A DNA stretch of 64,000 nt from Adiantum capillus-veneris (GCA_014529385.2 CM043963.1:82331912-82395911); one strand, 5' to 3'; numbered from the stretch's first letter, positions 42,664 to 53,954 are shown. The notes: a model not told the origin generated them from the sequence alone. Made by a program: numbers and translations.

Positions 42664-42882
42664 ATGGATAATGGCCCAGGAATAGAGGTTTTTCCCCTTC
42701 CATTTCACTCCACACATTAGAATAAACATTGCAATTAGTAGGAAAATCCATTTTCAACAACGTATGGTATTCATGTTTGGTGCCCAAAGAGTAGGAGAAA
42801 TTCTCGCATCACCAAACCCTGTCATTCTACCTCTTATTGATTATCATAGGTCATTTGATGTGAATATTTTTATTTTGTTGTA
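42664..42882 (+). pseudogene. Leader ORFb of element B, frameshifted
   Basis: The ATG is at 42664 (MDNGPGIEVFPLPFHS) and soon meets TAG, while the rest of the ORFb sequence (IRINIAISRKIHFQQRMVF, GEILASPNPVILPLIDYH) is present in another frame. A small insertion near 42685 relative to A (additional GAGGTT-like bases) explains the shift. After its end the leader goes straight to gag, with ORFc and ORFd missing. Confidence 0.55.
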
Positions 42883-42967
42883 GAATAGATTGCAATTTAG
42901 AAAATATTATTGTGTAAATCTTTTAAAGAAAGAAAAAACAAAAACGCGTCACTTTGAAATTAATTCA

Positions 42968-45540
42968 ATGGAGAGCCAACGCCAAATGTCTGGATATCCT
43001 CTTTTCTTTGGAGAGCCTGGAGAGGATGCAGAATTATTTCTAGCGAATTTCAAGATGTCTTGCCGTATCAAGAGGATAGTAACTGATCAAGAACGTGTAG
43101 AAATGTTTGAGGTGGTCCTTAGGAAAGATGCTAGTACTTGGTTTGACTCTTTGCCTGAGGAAGTTAAGGGGAATTACACAGAAGTTTTGAATCGTTTTAA
43201 GAGATACTTCTTTGATCCCCAAAACACTCAAAAACTATGGCAAGACATTGTTTCTCATAAGCAAAAAGACTTAGATGACTGCTACTTGTACAAGCAAGAG
43301 TTTCTACGTCTTTGGGCTCTATGGATACGAAATGTTACTAACCCTGGTGATGGTGCAGAATTTTTAAAGAAGGAGAGGTTCATAGCCGGACTCTTTCCTG
43401 ACCTTAAGGTAAAAGTTGAGGCGGGTGCACCTGCTACTTTTGATGCAGCTGAAACTAGGGCTGCTGAGAAGTATAGGAAACTCAAGTGCTTAAGGGGAGA
43501 GGTTCCAATAGAAGGTCTTAGACCCAAAGGTAAGTCACAAGCATCAACATCGAGGGAGATTCCTGAGGTAACGGCGGAAGTAATTGAGAAGTTAAACGAA
43601 TCTTTAAGCAGCCTGTCAATTCACCTTGCACAAGCTGTAGGTCCAAAGGGACAAGCAAAGAAGTCTGAAGAGCGAGATCCACGACCTAGGAGAGTCTTGC
43701 AATGTTGGAATTGCGGAGAGTCTGGACATGGGATGTATAATTGTCCTTGGCCCCGTGGGGAGCCAGGGAGGCCTAACTTGAATTACCCAGTGATGAATGC
43801 AAGAGAAGGAGCTGGTCAACAACCAAGGCTTCTACAAAGGCCAAATGGACCAAGACCACCTCCACAAGGGGTAGAAGGAGTTCCACCTTTGCCAGATCCA
43901 AATGTGCATGTGGTAGAGGTGACAAATTCAAATAAGGTTGACATGGAAGCCAATGGCATTAAGCGTGGCCGACGAAAAGGTAAAGAGAAAGAAGGAGTCA
44001 CATCACAGAGTGACCATGGACAAGGCAAGAAGGCAAAGGAAACCAAGGAAACCAAGAGGACTCGACGTCGTATCAACCTCCAAGACTTCCCTCTTGGACA
44101 TGGTATGGCTCCGTACAACTTGTCGGAAGACATGAGAGGTAAGGGTCCTGATATTTCATGGCCTCAATTTCTTGCATTATGTCCACAAGTTAGGAGGGAT
44201 TTAACAAGGGCAGTTAGCACTAGGAGAAAGGTAAAAGAGAGTGTGCCTGTTGTAAAAATTGCACAAGCTGAAATGAATGAGGACATTACACCGGTGCTAG
44301 ACTGTTACATCAAAGGAAGATTGGTTAGGAAAGGTCTAGTGGATGGGGGTGCACAAATTTGCATCATGATAGAGGGACTCATGCAAAAACTAGGCATGCA
44401 CATCCATGAGACATCGGAAATTAAGGTCAAGATGGCAAACAATAGCAAGGCTAGGTGCGTAGGCATTTGTAAAAATGTTTTTGTGGAGGCCTTTGGCATT
44501 AAGAAGGCAGTGGATTTCTATGTCATGTCTACCAAAGGAAATGGTTACCCATTTATCCTAGGGAGACCATGGCTAATGAAAATGCGAGCTTTGCAGGATT
44601 GGGAAAGTGGGAAATTAATTTGCAGGAATGACAATCATAAGAAGGTTGTCTTTGACATGAAGGAGCAACGCCAAGAGGATCTCCATGAAGAATCATCTCA
44701 AAGTGAGACGGAAGAAGGTTGGACCGATAGCACTTCAGAAGAAGAAAGTAGCGGCAGCATTACTGAAGAGGAGTCTTCCATCGAAGTCATGGGGGTAAGG
44801 TTTAAGCCAAGCAACCAAGAGACCTCTTGTCAAGGCTTGGAGGAGGTAGGTCCTCAAGAGAACGAAGGTGAATATCAAGATGAAGGGATGCTGGAAGGTA
44901 TGCTATCAACAACACTTACAAAGGATGAAAGAGAGGAGTTCAAATGTGTGCTAAGGAAGTTTCCTAGGCTTTTTGCTAAAGACTACACCGATGTGCGTGG
45001 AGTAGATGCTGTTCAACACAAAATTGAGTTGAAGCCAGAGGCCACACCTAAGGCTCAGAAGCTACGAAGGCTAGGAGTCATCAAGGAGCAGGCTTTACTC
45101 AAGGAGGTAAGAAAGCTTCTAGCAGCAGGGTTCATTTATCCAGTGGAGAATTCAGAGTGGGTCTCTCCTGTTGTTGTCACTCCTAAGAAGAACGGAAAGT
45201 GGAGGGTGTGTGTGGATTACCGTCCACTCAATGAGGCAACAAAAAGAGATCACTTTCCCCTCCCATTTCAGGATGAGATACTAAATGAAGTAGCTGGTCA
45301 TGAGAAGTACACTGTGTGTGATGGCTACTCAGGCTACTTTCAAATAGGTATCGCATTGGAAGATCAATTGAAAACAACCTTTATCACTCCTTGGGGTTGT
45401 TATGCTTTTAGAGTCATGCCATTTGGTCTGACAAATGCTCCTGCAACATTCCAACGTTTCATGAACATGGTGTTTCAAGCATTCTTTGGAAAGTCAATTA
45501 GGGTGTTCATTGATGATTTTTGCATTTATAGCTCAAATCA
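42968..45540 (+). CDS. Element B Gag, protease and N-terminal RT
   Basis: The open frame reaches upstream to 42890, but I take ATG 42968 (MESQRQMSGYPLFF) as the start because A begins there. Order: capsid-like Gag (to about residue 180), zinc knuckle CWNCGESGHGMYNC (43703-43744), Pro-rich and basic linker, conserved LGHGMAPYNLSEDMRG, then retropepsin with active-site VDGGAQICIM (Asp at 44342) and FILGRPWL. An acidic linker and RT follow: SPVVVTPKKNGKWRVCVDY, DGYSGYFQIGIA, MPFGLTNAPATFQRF and FIDDFCIYSS (Asp codons 45512-45517). One A is missing from an A run at about 45535 relative to A2, which moves the rest of pol to another frame. The protease loop is D-G-G, not D-S/T-G. Confidence 0.92.
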
Positions 45541-48249
45541 TTGCATCTACAAAGGGTAGAAGAAGGTTTAAAGAAGCTCTACGACATGGGAGGTCAACTC
45601 AACCCCGACAAGTGCCACATAGGTGAGGATGAAGTGATCTTGCTCGGTCACAAGGTTTCCTATAAAGGCATTGAGGTGGATCCTTCAAAGGCAAAGGCTC
45701 TTATTGAGCTCCCATCACCGAAGAGTCTTAAAGAGGTCATCTCTTTCATTCAGAAGGTGAAGTATATGTCACGCTTCATTCACTTAGCCTCGGAGTTGCT
45801 TCATCCTTTGCAAAAGTTGACACAACAAGTAGAATTTGCATGGTCTGATGAGCTTGAAGAGTATTTTTGTAACATTAAAGTCATTTTGTCAGAGCTACCA
45901 ACACTCATGCCTCCTTGTTGGGAGTACACATTCTTTGTTAGCTCTAGTGTTGGAAGGGAAACAATTGGTGCTGTGTTGCTACAACAAGATCCCCACAGTA
46001 CAAGGATGCGACCCATCTACTTTGCTAGTAGGGTCATGAATGCTTTGGAGAGAGACTACACAGAAGCAGAACTCATGATGCTTTCTCTCATGTTTGCGGT
46101 GAGAAAGTTTAGATCCTACCTACTACCAAAACCTTTTGTAATTCTCACTGCAGAAAATTTGTTCCCTTGGGTGTCATCTCAAATGAATCTTAGTACTAGG
46201 ATCTCAAAGTGGATTATGGAGTTGCAAGAGTTCCAATACTCTTTCAAGGTAGAAGATAGTGTGCGTGCACAATTGGCAGGGATTCTCACTTATAGGGTAC
46301 ATGAGAAGGAAATTAAGGTGCCTCAAGTAAAGACCCTACCATTGCCACCACCAAAAAGTATTCCCAATGCTTTTACCTTGTTCTTTGATGGAGCTTTTCG
46401 ACGAGCCACAGGAAAAGCAGGGGGAGGGCTAGTGTTGCTCAACCCAAGTGGAGAGGTGGTCATGAAAGAGAAGTTCAATCTACCAAGTTCAGCTAGCAAC
46501 AATGAAGCAGAATATGACACTCTACTTCAAGGTTTGAAGATGTGCATTGGCCAAGGGATACAACGCCTCATGGTAAAGGGAGATGCACTTCTCATTGTTA
46601 AACAGATTTTAGGCATTTGGGCATGCAAGAATGAGAGCTTACGGACAAAAGTTCATGCCATTCGTAGATTGTTTAATCAATTTGAAGAAGTGCAACTATA
46701 TCATATTCCTAGGAAACAGAATGAAGATGCTGATTTACTTGCACAACAAGCCGTTGCATGTGTAAAGAAAGAAGTGCAGGTCATCATGGTGGCGGCTGCT
46801 GTGAAGCAATCGAGGTACCAGGGATTGGAGTCATTGGCTCCCATTATTGGCTACATTTTGGAGGGTGAGTTTCCACCAGACTTCACAAAAGCTCAGAAGA
46901 GGAGACTCATGAAGAAGGCAAGCGTATATCTCTTCCTAGAAGGCTCCCTCTATCAAAAAGGGAAGGATCAAGTATGCAGAAGAGTACCAACTATTGAGGA
47001 AATTCCAGCCATTCTAAAAGGTTTGCATGAAGAGGCATGTGGTGGTCATTTTGCCCAAGAATCAACTGTGAAGAAGATTTTGCTTGCGGGGTATGTTTGG
47101 CCAAGCTTGCATGTGGATGTTCAACATTGGTGTAAAAGCTGTCACAATTGTCAGATAAATGGAAATAGAAGGTTGGTGCATGGCCCGAGGCAAATAGTGC
47201 TTGCAAATGGACCCTTTGAAAAGTGGGGCATTGATGCTATGGGTCCTCTGCCTAGGACAAAAAATGGTAAACTCTACATTCTAGTGGCTGTAGACTATAT
47301 GACTAGGTGGGTGGAAGCTCAAAGTGTGGCAAGAGTGAATGAGAGGACGGTTAGCAAGTTTGTGTACACTCACATTTGTTGCAGATTTGGCACACCTTTG
47401 GAGATTGTTTCTGATAATGGCCCAGGGTTTAGGAAGGGCTTGCTCACAGAAGTTTGTGAAGAGCTTCACATTCTACATCGTCATAGCACACCATACTACC
47501 CACAGTCAAATGGTTTGGTGGAGAAGGCTAATGGTGTCATTGCAGGAATCATTAGAAAGATGGTGCAAAACAAGACAAAATTATGGGATGACTTCTTGGA
47601 TGGTGCCTTGTGGGCATATCGAACCACATATAGGGAAGCCACGGAGTTCACACCATTTCACTTGGTCTATGGTCAAGAGGCTTTGCAGCCTATCGAGCTC
47701 AACATTCCAACAATGCGACTTCATGGCAAAGGAGCACAAGATGATCAAGAGGTATGGATGGATCGACTTCTTACGTTAGTGGAGCTTGAGTGGAAAAGAG
47801 AAGCAGCATACGAGTGCTACAAGAGGAAAGCCACACAAGCGAAAGAATCGCACGACAAGAAACTGAAGGACAAAGGCATCAAGGAAGGAGAGCTTGTGCT
47901 AAGGTATGACAATCGACTTGACAATCGTTTTGATGCCAAGTTTGAAACTAGATGGCAAGGGCCATACATAGTCAAGAAGGCTTTCAATTCTAGTTACTAT
48001 CAGCTTATGGACTTGAATGGTAAAGAGCACTCCAGGAAGGTAAACGGGTATCGCTTGAAGCCCTATTTGAGTCGCCTTCTACCAAAGGATCTACCAAAGA
48101 TCTGTCCAAAGGCCTCTGTCTCATGTAAGTATTGTTACATGAAGCATGAGTGTAACTCCAGCCAAAATTCTGAGGGGCCAAACAATGAAGATCTCGTCAA
48201 GGACTCTAAAGCACTCTCTTTGGAAAAGATGCTCTATGATGGTACATGA
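45541..48249 (+). CDS. Element B C-terminal RT, RNase H, second RNase H and integrase
   Basis: 902 open codons following the one-base deletion. Order: RT thumb/connection (LNPDKCHIGEDEVILLGH), first RNase H (TIGAVLLQQDPHSTRMRP, DYTEAELMMLSLMFAVRKF), second archaeal-type RNase H from about 46380 (FFDGAF, SNNEAEYDTLLQGLK, KGDALLIVKQILG, NEDADLLAQQA). The integrase has a zinc region (HEEACGGHF, CKSCHNC), DDE core (GIDAMGPLP, VSDNGPGF, SNGLVEKAN) and GPY/F-type end (RWQGPYIVKK). No chromodomain. The two RNase H domains define the Tat lineage. No stop or frameshift inside. It lacks its own start and would be made only as part of Gag-Pol, so the deletion upstream probably silences it unless it is a sequencing error. 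Confidence 0.92.
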   Translation: MHLQRVEEGLKKLYDMGGQLNPDKCHIGEDEVILLGHKVSYKGIEVDPSKAKALIELPSPKSLKEVISFIQKVKYMSRFIHLASELLHPLQKLTQQVEFAWSDELEEYFCNIKVILSELPTLMPPCWEYTFFVSSSVGRETIGAVLLQQDPHSTRMRPIYFASRVMNALERDYTEAELMMLSLMFAVRKFRSYLLPKPFVILTAENLFPWVSSQMNLSTRISKWIMELQEFQYSFKVEDSVRAQLAGILTYRVHEKEIKVPQVKTLPLPPPKSIPNAFTLFFDGAFRRATGKAGGGLVLLNPSGEVVMKEKFNLPSSASNNEAEYDTLLQGLKMCIGQGIQRLMVKGDALLIVKQILGIWACKNESLRTKVHAIRRLFNQFEEVQLYHIPRKQNEDADLLAQQAVACVKKEVQVIMVAAAVKQSRYQGLESLAPIIGYILEGEFPPDFTKAQKRRLMKKASVYLFLEGSLYQKGKDQVCRRVPTIEEIPAILKGLHEEACGGHFAQESTVKKILLAGYVWPSLHVDVQHWCKSCHNCQINGNRRLVHGPRQIVLANGPFEKWGIDAMGPLPRTKNGKLYILVAVDYMTRWVEAQSVARVNERTVSKFVYTHICCRFGTPLEIVSDNGPGFRKGLLTEVCEELHILHRHSTPYYPQSNGLVEKANGVIAGIIRKMVQNKTKLWDDFLDGALWAYRTTYREATEFTPFHLVYGQEALQPIELNIPTMRLHGKGAQDDQEVWMDRLLTLVELEWKREAAYECYKRKATQAKESHDKKLKDKGIKEGELVLRYDNRLDNRFDAKFETRWQGPYIVKKAFNSSYYQLMDLNGKEHSRKVNGYRLKPYLSRLLPKDLPKICPKASVSCKYCYMKHECNSSQNSEGPNNEDLVKDSKALSLEKMLYDGT

Positions 48250-48263
48250 ATATACCATCATCC

Positions 48264-48277
48264 TGGGGGAGGGCTAA
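48264..48277 (+). promoter_or_regulatory. Polypurine tract of element B
   Basis: TGGGGGAGGGCTAA between the integrase stop and the 3' LTR. Confidence 0.8.
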
Positions 48278-50953
48278 TGATAGCCATTTTTCGGCTCTCC
48301 ATAATTGCTATACTAAGTTACTCCACCCTACCAAAATCACCCAAACACTATGGCTATCCCTACCATTTCACTGCAAATAGGCGTGTGTGAGTTAGGGGCT
48401 TTTCCTATATTTTCTTAAAAAACCCTCAGCTAGCTAGTCACTGGGCTAGGTGAGCCAAAAAAAATAGAAAAAATAAAAAAATAAAAGTATATTATGGCCT
48501 CTTTGTGTGTAAATATTTCATTGTATATATGGCCTAAATATAGGGATTTTTTATAATTATTTTGGTATTTTATTTAAATATTTCTACTTAGGTGTGTGTT
48601 TTATTAAACCTATGTACACCTTCTTTCATCCTCTTACACCATAATTATATTTTTTGCCAATATGTACATACTCTAACCTCATATTTTTCCTTTATACAAA
48701 TCACTCCCACATTTTCACCCTCACCCTCGTGAAAACAAAAAATTGATTTCTACTCATTGGTTACTTTTATTATATTATTTACTTGCATACCTTTTCCTCT
48801 TTCACCCAAAATAATTCAAGGAGGGATCATATCATATGATTCCAATATCTTTCCATATCCATAACTCCTCTATATTTTTATTATTATTTTTACTCATTAT
48901 TCTAACACCATGTGCTCATTGAGCTAAAGTCCATGAATAGTCCATACACTAGTCCCACCATGTATATATTTCTTTATTCACCAATAATCCTCCTCCATGC
49001 ATGTGTCAAGGGCAACTTGGATGCTTTGTATTATGATATGACAAAGGAGGGGCTCACTCTTGGATGCATTGTACAAATTCAACAAAGGAGGGGTCCACTA
49101 AAAGACTTTTGCAAGCATAAAAACAGGCTTTTTGGTGAGAATTTTGGCACCTATCTCCACTCCGAATTTGGAGCAGTGGTCAAAAGAGAAAATGTAGCCC
49201 ACGCTTTGAATAATCACGTCAAATTTTTTCATAATTTTTGGAGCTACCAGCGGTGAGCTATGATTTTTTGAGTGGACCCCAGTCTGCCCACTTTTTTCAC
49301 AAGTAGCCCCTAGTCTTCTCTCACCTCTTTCCACACTTCTACACACACACACACACACACACACACATTTCTCTCAATCCCTCACTCAAACCTGCACCTT
49401 CAATGGTTTCTCTCACCTTCTTCACCATTAACCTCTCCACTTACTCCCATAGCTCTCATATGAGCTCTCCATGTACATACACCATCTCTATGCCTCTCTC
49501 TATTATCTCCAAAGTACAATTCCATCTTACTCCTTATATATATACATAAATTCAGCATGTGTACCATGCTTAACCTCTACAAATCAAAAGATCTCATCAA
49601 CGGAATTACCATTTTCATCACGATGATCAACCTTGGCAGCGGCGGCGTAAAGAAGCGAAGAAGAAGAAGAAGACCAGCGGTCATTTTTTCCACAATCTAC
49701 ACAAGGGTGAGTTCAAGCTTCTTCAAAGCTTCACCATCTCAATGATTCTCTTTTAATTCACCCCTCTTCCTTCATCAAATCAAATCACTCTACCCATTGT
49801 AAATGTAACATTAACTTTCTAGTGATTACTAACGACTAACATGCTAACACAAAATAGCATTGACCTAACCATAAAAGACACCTCACCTCAAGACATGTGT
49901 ATAGTAACACACACACTCTCTCTCTCTTTCTCTCTCCTTACTGACTTTCACCTTATTTACCATCAATAATGCTCTCTTTTGAGCCCACACCCATGACTCA
50001 AGCAGACAAAGAAGGCCCGCAATGTTTTGATATTCAAAAAATTCATAATCCTGATTTGTTAGCTTGTAAATTAGGATTTCCAATAATCTTTATGAGGGGT
50101 CTCCAACCTATAAATAGGCCCCTCTCCTTCTTGTAAAACAACCTCCAACATCTCACATAGCACCCCAACACTCTATGCGTGAGGAGAGACTTAGGTGTAG
50201 CAACCACTTGTGAGCTTCACTCTTGGTGTGAGAGAAGCCTTCAAGCTACACATTGCAAGTGAGAGAGCGTGAGTTCTACAAATCTCAAAACCACTATTTT
50301 ACATGCTCCTTCATCATCAATAAATTGAGGTTTGGTGCATCAAAGGCGTGATTCGACGTTTAAATCTTCGTCCTTCCATTTGTGCAATACGGTTTGGTAA
50401 ATTCAAGGTGACTTGTGTATTTTGAGTTTTATCGGTTGATCTTGATTTGAGAAAGTGTTTTAGTGTGTTTTCCATTGCCAGTTTTGTGTCCATTGTAAGA
50501 GGGTATTGTGGTGAGAGGTCTCCCACACCCTAAGACAGTGTGTGTGTGTTTTGGCAATGATTAGCAATCACTAAGCATTGAGTGAGTTTTGTACAAGTTC
50601 TACGATAGCATCATAACGAACCATCTCCATTTGCAAGTCACAAATAAGGTATTACGCAAGATCCTTCCCTCTCTCTCTTCCCTTGCTCTAGCTCTCTCTG
50701 GTCCATTTCATGTGTGTCTTGGTGTGAGGTTGTTTGTGTGTGTTGTGTGGTGCATCTTCTTGGTTGTGCCAAAATCTCTCTTGCGTCCTAGTTCGCATAC
50801 CATAACTAGGTGGTGCCCCTATCTTGTTTTGGTTTGGCTGTGGGTTTGTTGTTGTGTTGTGCTTGTGGTTGCCCCAGCCCCAATTGAGCAGCACGGGAGC
50901 CTTGAGGGGTGTTTAGAGGTCGCCTCTCTTGTTGCCCGCCCCGGACCGCCCCA
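48278..50953 (+). repeat. 3' LTR of element B (2676 bp)
   Basis: TGATAGCCA to GGACCGCCCCA, near-identical to 39677-42353. Followed by the target duplication and the resumed copia D sequence. Confidence 0.93.
50787..50810 (+). promoter_or_regulatory. Conserved LTR hairpin (B, 3' LTR)
   Basis: Same CCTAGTT / AACTAGG stem as 42187-42210. Confidence 0.6.
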
Positions 50954-50957
50954 CTAC
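50953..50957. repeat. Target-site duplication of element B, right copy
   Basis: ACTAC (or CTAC from 50954), matching 39672-39676. Confidence 0.8.
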
Positions 50958-52209
50958 CATCCTTAGCGTTCTTTGTATATAGACAGTGATCGAACTCACT
51001 ACGTTTGTAGCCTTGAGAAAGCATAAACTTGTGGAATTTATGGTACCATGCCCTCGGTGATTGTTTTGAGCCATAAAGACTCTTTAACAACAGGCATACC
51101 CAATCTTCCTTGCCTTTCTCAACAAACCCTTCTGGCTGCTGCATGTAAATTTCCACATCTAAATCACCATGCAAGAACGTTGTCTTGACATCCATTTGGT
51201 GCAACACCAAATCTAATATGGCAACCAATGCAAGAAAGCATCTCAATGTAGTCATCTTGACCACCGTAGAGAAGACTTCATCAAAGTCAATGCCTTGTTC
51301 TTGCTTAAAGCCCTTGGCAACAAGCCTTGCTTTGTACTTTGGCTGACTATCATGAGCGGTGATCTTATACCTGTAAACCCATTTACAAGGTAGATCCTTT
51401 TTGCCCTGTGGTAATTTAACTAGCTTCCATGTCTTGTTTTTATGCAGATCTGTCATCTCTGACTGCATGGCCAATTGCCAATTCCCGGAGTCCTTCATTT
51501 TCACTGCTTCCTTGTAACATGAAGGCTCATTGCAATTAGTCAACATGACATAGTTCATAGATGGAACAAACCTACCAGGAGGTCGTGTGACACGTCCAGA
51601 TCTACGCACAATAGGTGGCTCAGGCTCAGCCACAACCTGTGGTTCCACTCTATCCTGTTGTTGCTCCTCTTGAGCCCTGACATTTTGTCTTGCACGTGCA
51701 GGTCCATCTTCTTGGAAGACAACTCTTCTAATCTCCTCAACCCTCTCTGGTTTAGAATGATATTTGGATTCATTAAAGTGAACATCATTGTTGCGGACAA
51801 CCTTTCTGGATTCGGGATCCCAAAGTCTGTACCCCATCTCACCAGAATTACCATAGCCTAGAAAGATGCACTTTCTACTCTTTGGCTCAAGTTTGTTCCT
51901 AAATTCCTTTGGAACGTGAGTATATGCCTCACAGCCAAAGACTCTGAGATGCTTGTATGAGGGCATTTTGCCTGACCATACCATCTCTGGCACTGAATCC
52001 TTCTGCAAAACCTTGCTAGGAGATCTATTTACAAGATGAACAGCTGTTGATACAGCTTCAGCCCAAAACCCATTTGGCAGTTGTGCATTAGACAACATAC
52101 TTCTGACCTTCTCTTGTATGGTCCTATTCATCCTCTCAGCAACACCATTTTGAGGAGGATTGTAAGGAGCAGTAAGTTCACGTTTTATACCTTTTGACTC
52201 ACAAAAGTC
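50958..52209 (-). pseudogene. Element D integrase end and N-terminal RT
   Basis: Same frame as 52210-53124 after a TAG. It starts with the end of the integrase core (ELTAPYNPPQNGVAERMN, holding the catalytic Glu), then the C-terminal integrase region (VFGCEAYTHVPKEFRNKLEP, KCIFLGYGNSGEMGYRLWDP), an acidic/Arg linker, and the RT N-terminus (CKWVYRYKI, KARLVAKGFKQEQGIDFDEV, MDVKTTFLHGDLDVEIYMQQ, LLKSLYGSKQSPRAWY). It ends at the B insertion after HCLYTKNAKDG. The normal 'A' of the DVKTAFL motif is Thr here. Reads in frame into 39676 on the other side of B. Confidence 0.9.
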
Positions 52210-53124
52210 CTAAAAGGCCTTTGAAACATACTCTCCACCATTGTCAGTGCGTAAGCATTTAAGCTTCTTGCCACTCTGATTCTCCACAAGTGTCACAAAC
52301 GTTTTGAAAACACTAAACGCTTCATCCTTGTGCTTGAGAAAGTAAACCCATACTTTCCTCGAGTAATCATCTATAAATGTCATAAAGTAAGAAGCTCCCC
52401 CTAGAGATAGGTTAGGCATAGGTCCACACAAATCACTATGAACAAGTGCCAACTGTGTATCTCTTCTACTGCTTCTATGCTTATGTGGCTGCTGTGTTTG
52501 CTTACCATACAGACAATGTTCACAGAATTCAAAATCATTAAATGAAAAGCTAGGCAAATAACTAGAACGAGACAAGATTTCCATTCCCTTCTTGGACATA
52601 TGTCCTAACCGGCTATGCCACAAAGAAACGTTCGGCTGCTCGGTTACATTGATTACATTTTTAGAGACATTTGATACATAAATCATGTAAATTCCTCTAG
52701 ACTTTACTCCATGTGCTACTGTCATAGAACCCTTGGATATCTTCCACATGTTCTGTCCAAAAGTGGTGACGTAGCCAGCATCATCAAGTAAACCTGTGTT
52801 GATCAAGCTCTTTGTAATTGCGGGAACCTGTCTCACATTCTTCAGCGTGAAAGAAGAGCCATTCTGAAACTTCAATTGAACATCTCCAACACCTAAGATC
52901 TCACATGTCTGCCCATTGCCTAGCCGAACATGATCTTTAGTGGTCACATAAGAGGTAAACCACTCCTTGTTTGGAGACACATGAAGTGATACCCCTGAGT
53001 CTATAATCCAGTCACTCAGTGCATTTCCATCAGATGATGTAAGAAGAGCTGAGTCCATTGTATTCTTCGAGAAGTAGATGTCTCCTGACACTAGACTGTC
53101 ATCCTCTGCAACAGTGTTTGTCAC
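52210..53124 (-). pseudogene. Element D protease and integrase N-terminus
   Basis: 304 open codons. The copia protease has SDWIIDSGVSLHVSPNKEWF, with active-site D-S-G and Val in place of the usual Ala/Thr. The integrase zinc region follows (HSRLGHMSKKGME, CEHCLYGKQ), then the core with HSDLCGPM, FIDDYSRKVWVYFLK and RTDNGGEY. A TAG at 52210-52212, six or so codons after RTDNGGEY, ends the frame just before the catalytic Glu segment. A frameshift in the 53125-53204 interval separates it from gag. Confidence 0.9.
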
Positions 53125-53204
53125 ATTTATTCTTGAATCTTCACTGAGGACTTGTTCTTCTCACCACGGTCTTCAGCTTTCTCTTTGCCTTTTCCTGCTT
53201 TCCA

Positions 53205-53954
53205 TTATCTGCAGTCTCTTTTCATGTGACCCTTCTTGCCACAATGGTAGCATTCTATGTCACTCTTGCCTTTAGCACTGCGGGACTTGCTACGAGACTG
53301 ATTCCTCTTTCCACCTTTGTACTTTTCTTTGGTCCTTCCCCTGACAACTAAGGCTGTTCCTTTGCCTTTGTCCATTGTCTTTCTATTGGTTTCTTCAGTA
53401 AGCAGACTTCCTTCTACACCTGCTATGTTCAAACCATCTGGAGGTGCAGAATTACTCAAAGCTGTGCGAAAAGTGTCCCAGCTTTCCGGCAATGTGATCA
53501 ACAGGAACATAGCTCTAACAGGTTCATCAAACTTGACACCTTGAGCTGACAACTGACTATAGATTGTGTTGAATTCATTCAGATGATTGGACATAGGTGT
53601 CCCTTCTTTCATCTTCAAGTCAACAAGCTTCTTAAGCCAGTATACATGTGAAGCTGCACTCTGCTTCTCATAAAGATCACTCAGCTTTAACCATGCTTGA
53701 TAAGCCGACATCTCGTCTGCTACATTGAAGTAAACGCTTTCTGCCAAAGTCAGCATAATGGTAGAAAGTGTCAATTCATCCACTTCGCTCCATTCATCTT
53801 CGTCCATATCTTCTGGTTTTATCCCCTTGAGCTTTATAGGTTTTATCTGCTTCTTTTGTACCAACACGTGCCAAATCTGCTGCTTCCACAATGGGAAATT
53901 GGTTCCATCCAGCTTCTTGATATTGTAAAGAGCAGTGTCCTGTGATCTAGCCAT
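53205..53954 (-). CDS. Element D Gag (frame runs into a shift after the zinc knuckle)
   Basis: ATG at 53954, MARSQDTALYNIKKLDGTNF, a typical copia Gag start (L-x-G-x-N-F/Y followed by W). UBN2-type Gag region: MSNHLNEFNTIYSQLSAQG, LLITLPESWDTFRTALSN. Zinc knuckle CYHCGKKGHMKRDC near the end (C-x2-C-x4-H-x4-C). 249 codons, close to usual copia Gag length. Beyond 53205 the protein sequence continues in another frame (DSRINV / TNTVAEDDSLVSGDIYF), so Gag-Pol fusion is broken by an indel near 53165. Confidence 0.88.
   Translation of the reverse strand: MARSQDTALYNIKKLDGTNFPLWKQQIWHVLVQKKQIKPIKLKGIKPEDMDEDEWSEVDELTLSTIMLTLAESVYFNVADEMSAYQAWLKLSDLYEKQSAASHVYWLKKLVDLKMKEGTPMSNHLNEFNTIYSQLSAQGVKFDEPVRAMFLLITLPESWDTFRTALSNSAPPDGLNIAGVEGSLLTEETNRKTMDKGKGTALVVRGRTKEKYKGGKRNQSRSKSRSAKGKSDIECYHCGKKGHMKRDCR

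Larger units (their letters stand above)
39677..50953 (+). mobile_element. Element B: young, nearly intact Tat-like Ty3/gypsy inside element D
   Basis: 11,277-bp element with LTRs of 2677 and 2676 bp that differ at about 11 positions plus microsatellite length by my count (about 0.4%). It has a primer site, short leader, gag-pol in two long frames, and a purine tract. It is in the same superfamily and lineage as A (gag and pol proteins match closely), but the LTRs of A and B are only partly alignable. The only lesion I find in gag-pol is a single-base deletion in RT at about 45535. The leader has ORFa and a broken ORFb and lacks ORFc and ORFd. Confidence 0.93.

Noticed and set aside
45530-45560. 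Programmed frameshift between the two B frames
   Set aside because: The A2 homologue reads through this position in one frame, so a one-base deletion (or read error) is the simpler explanation.
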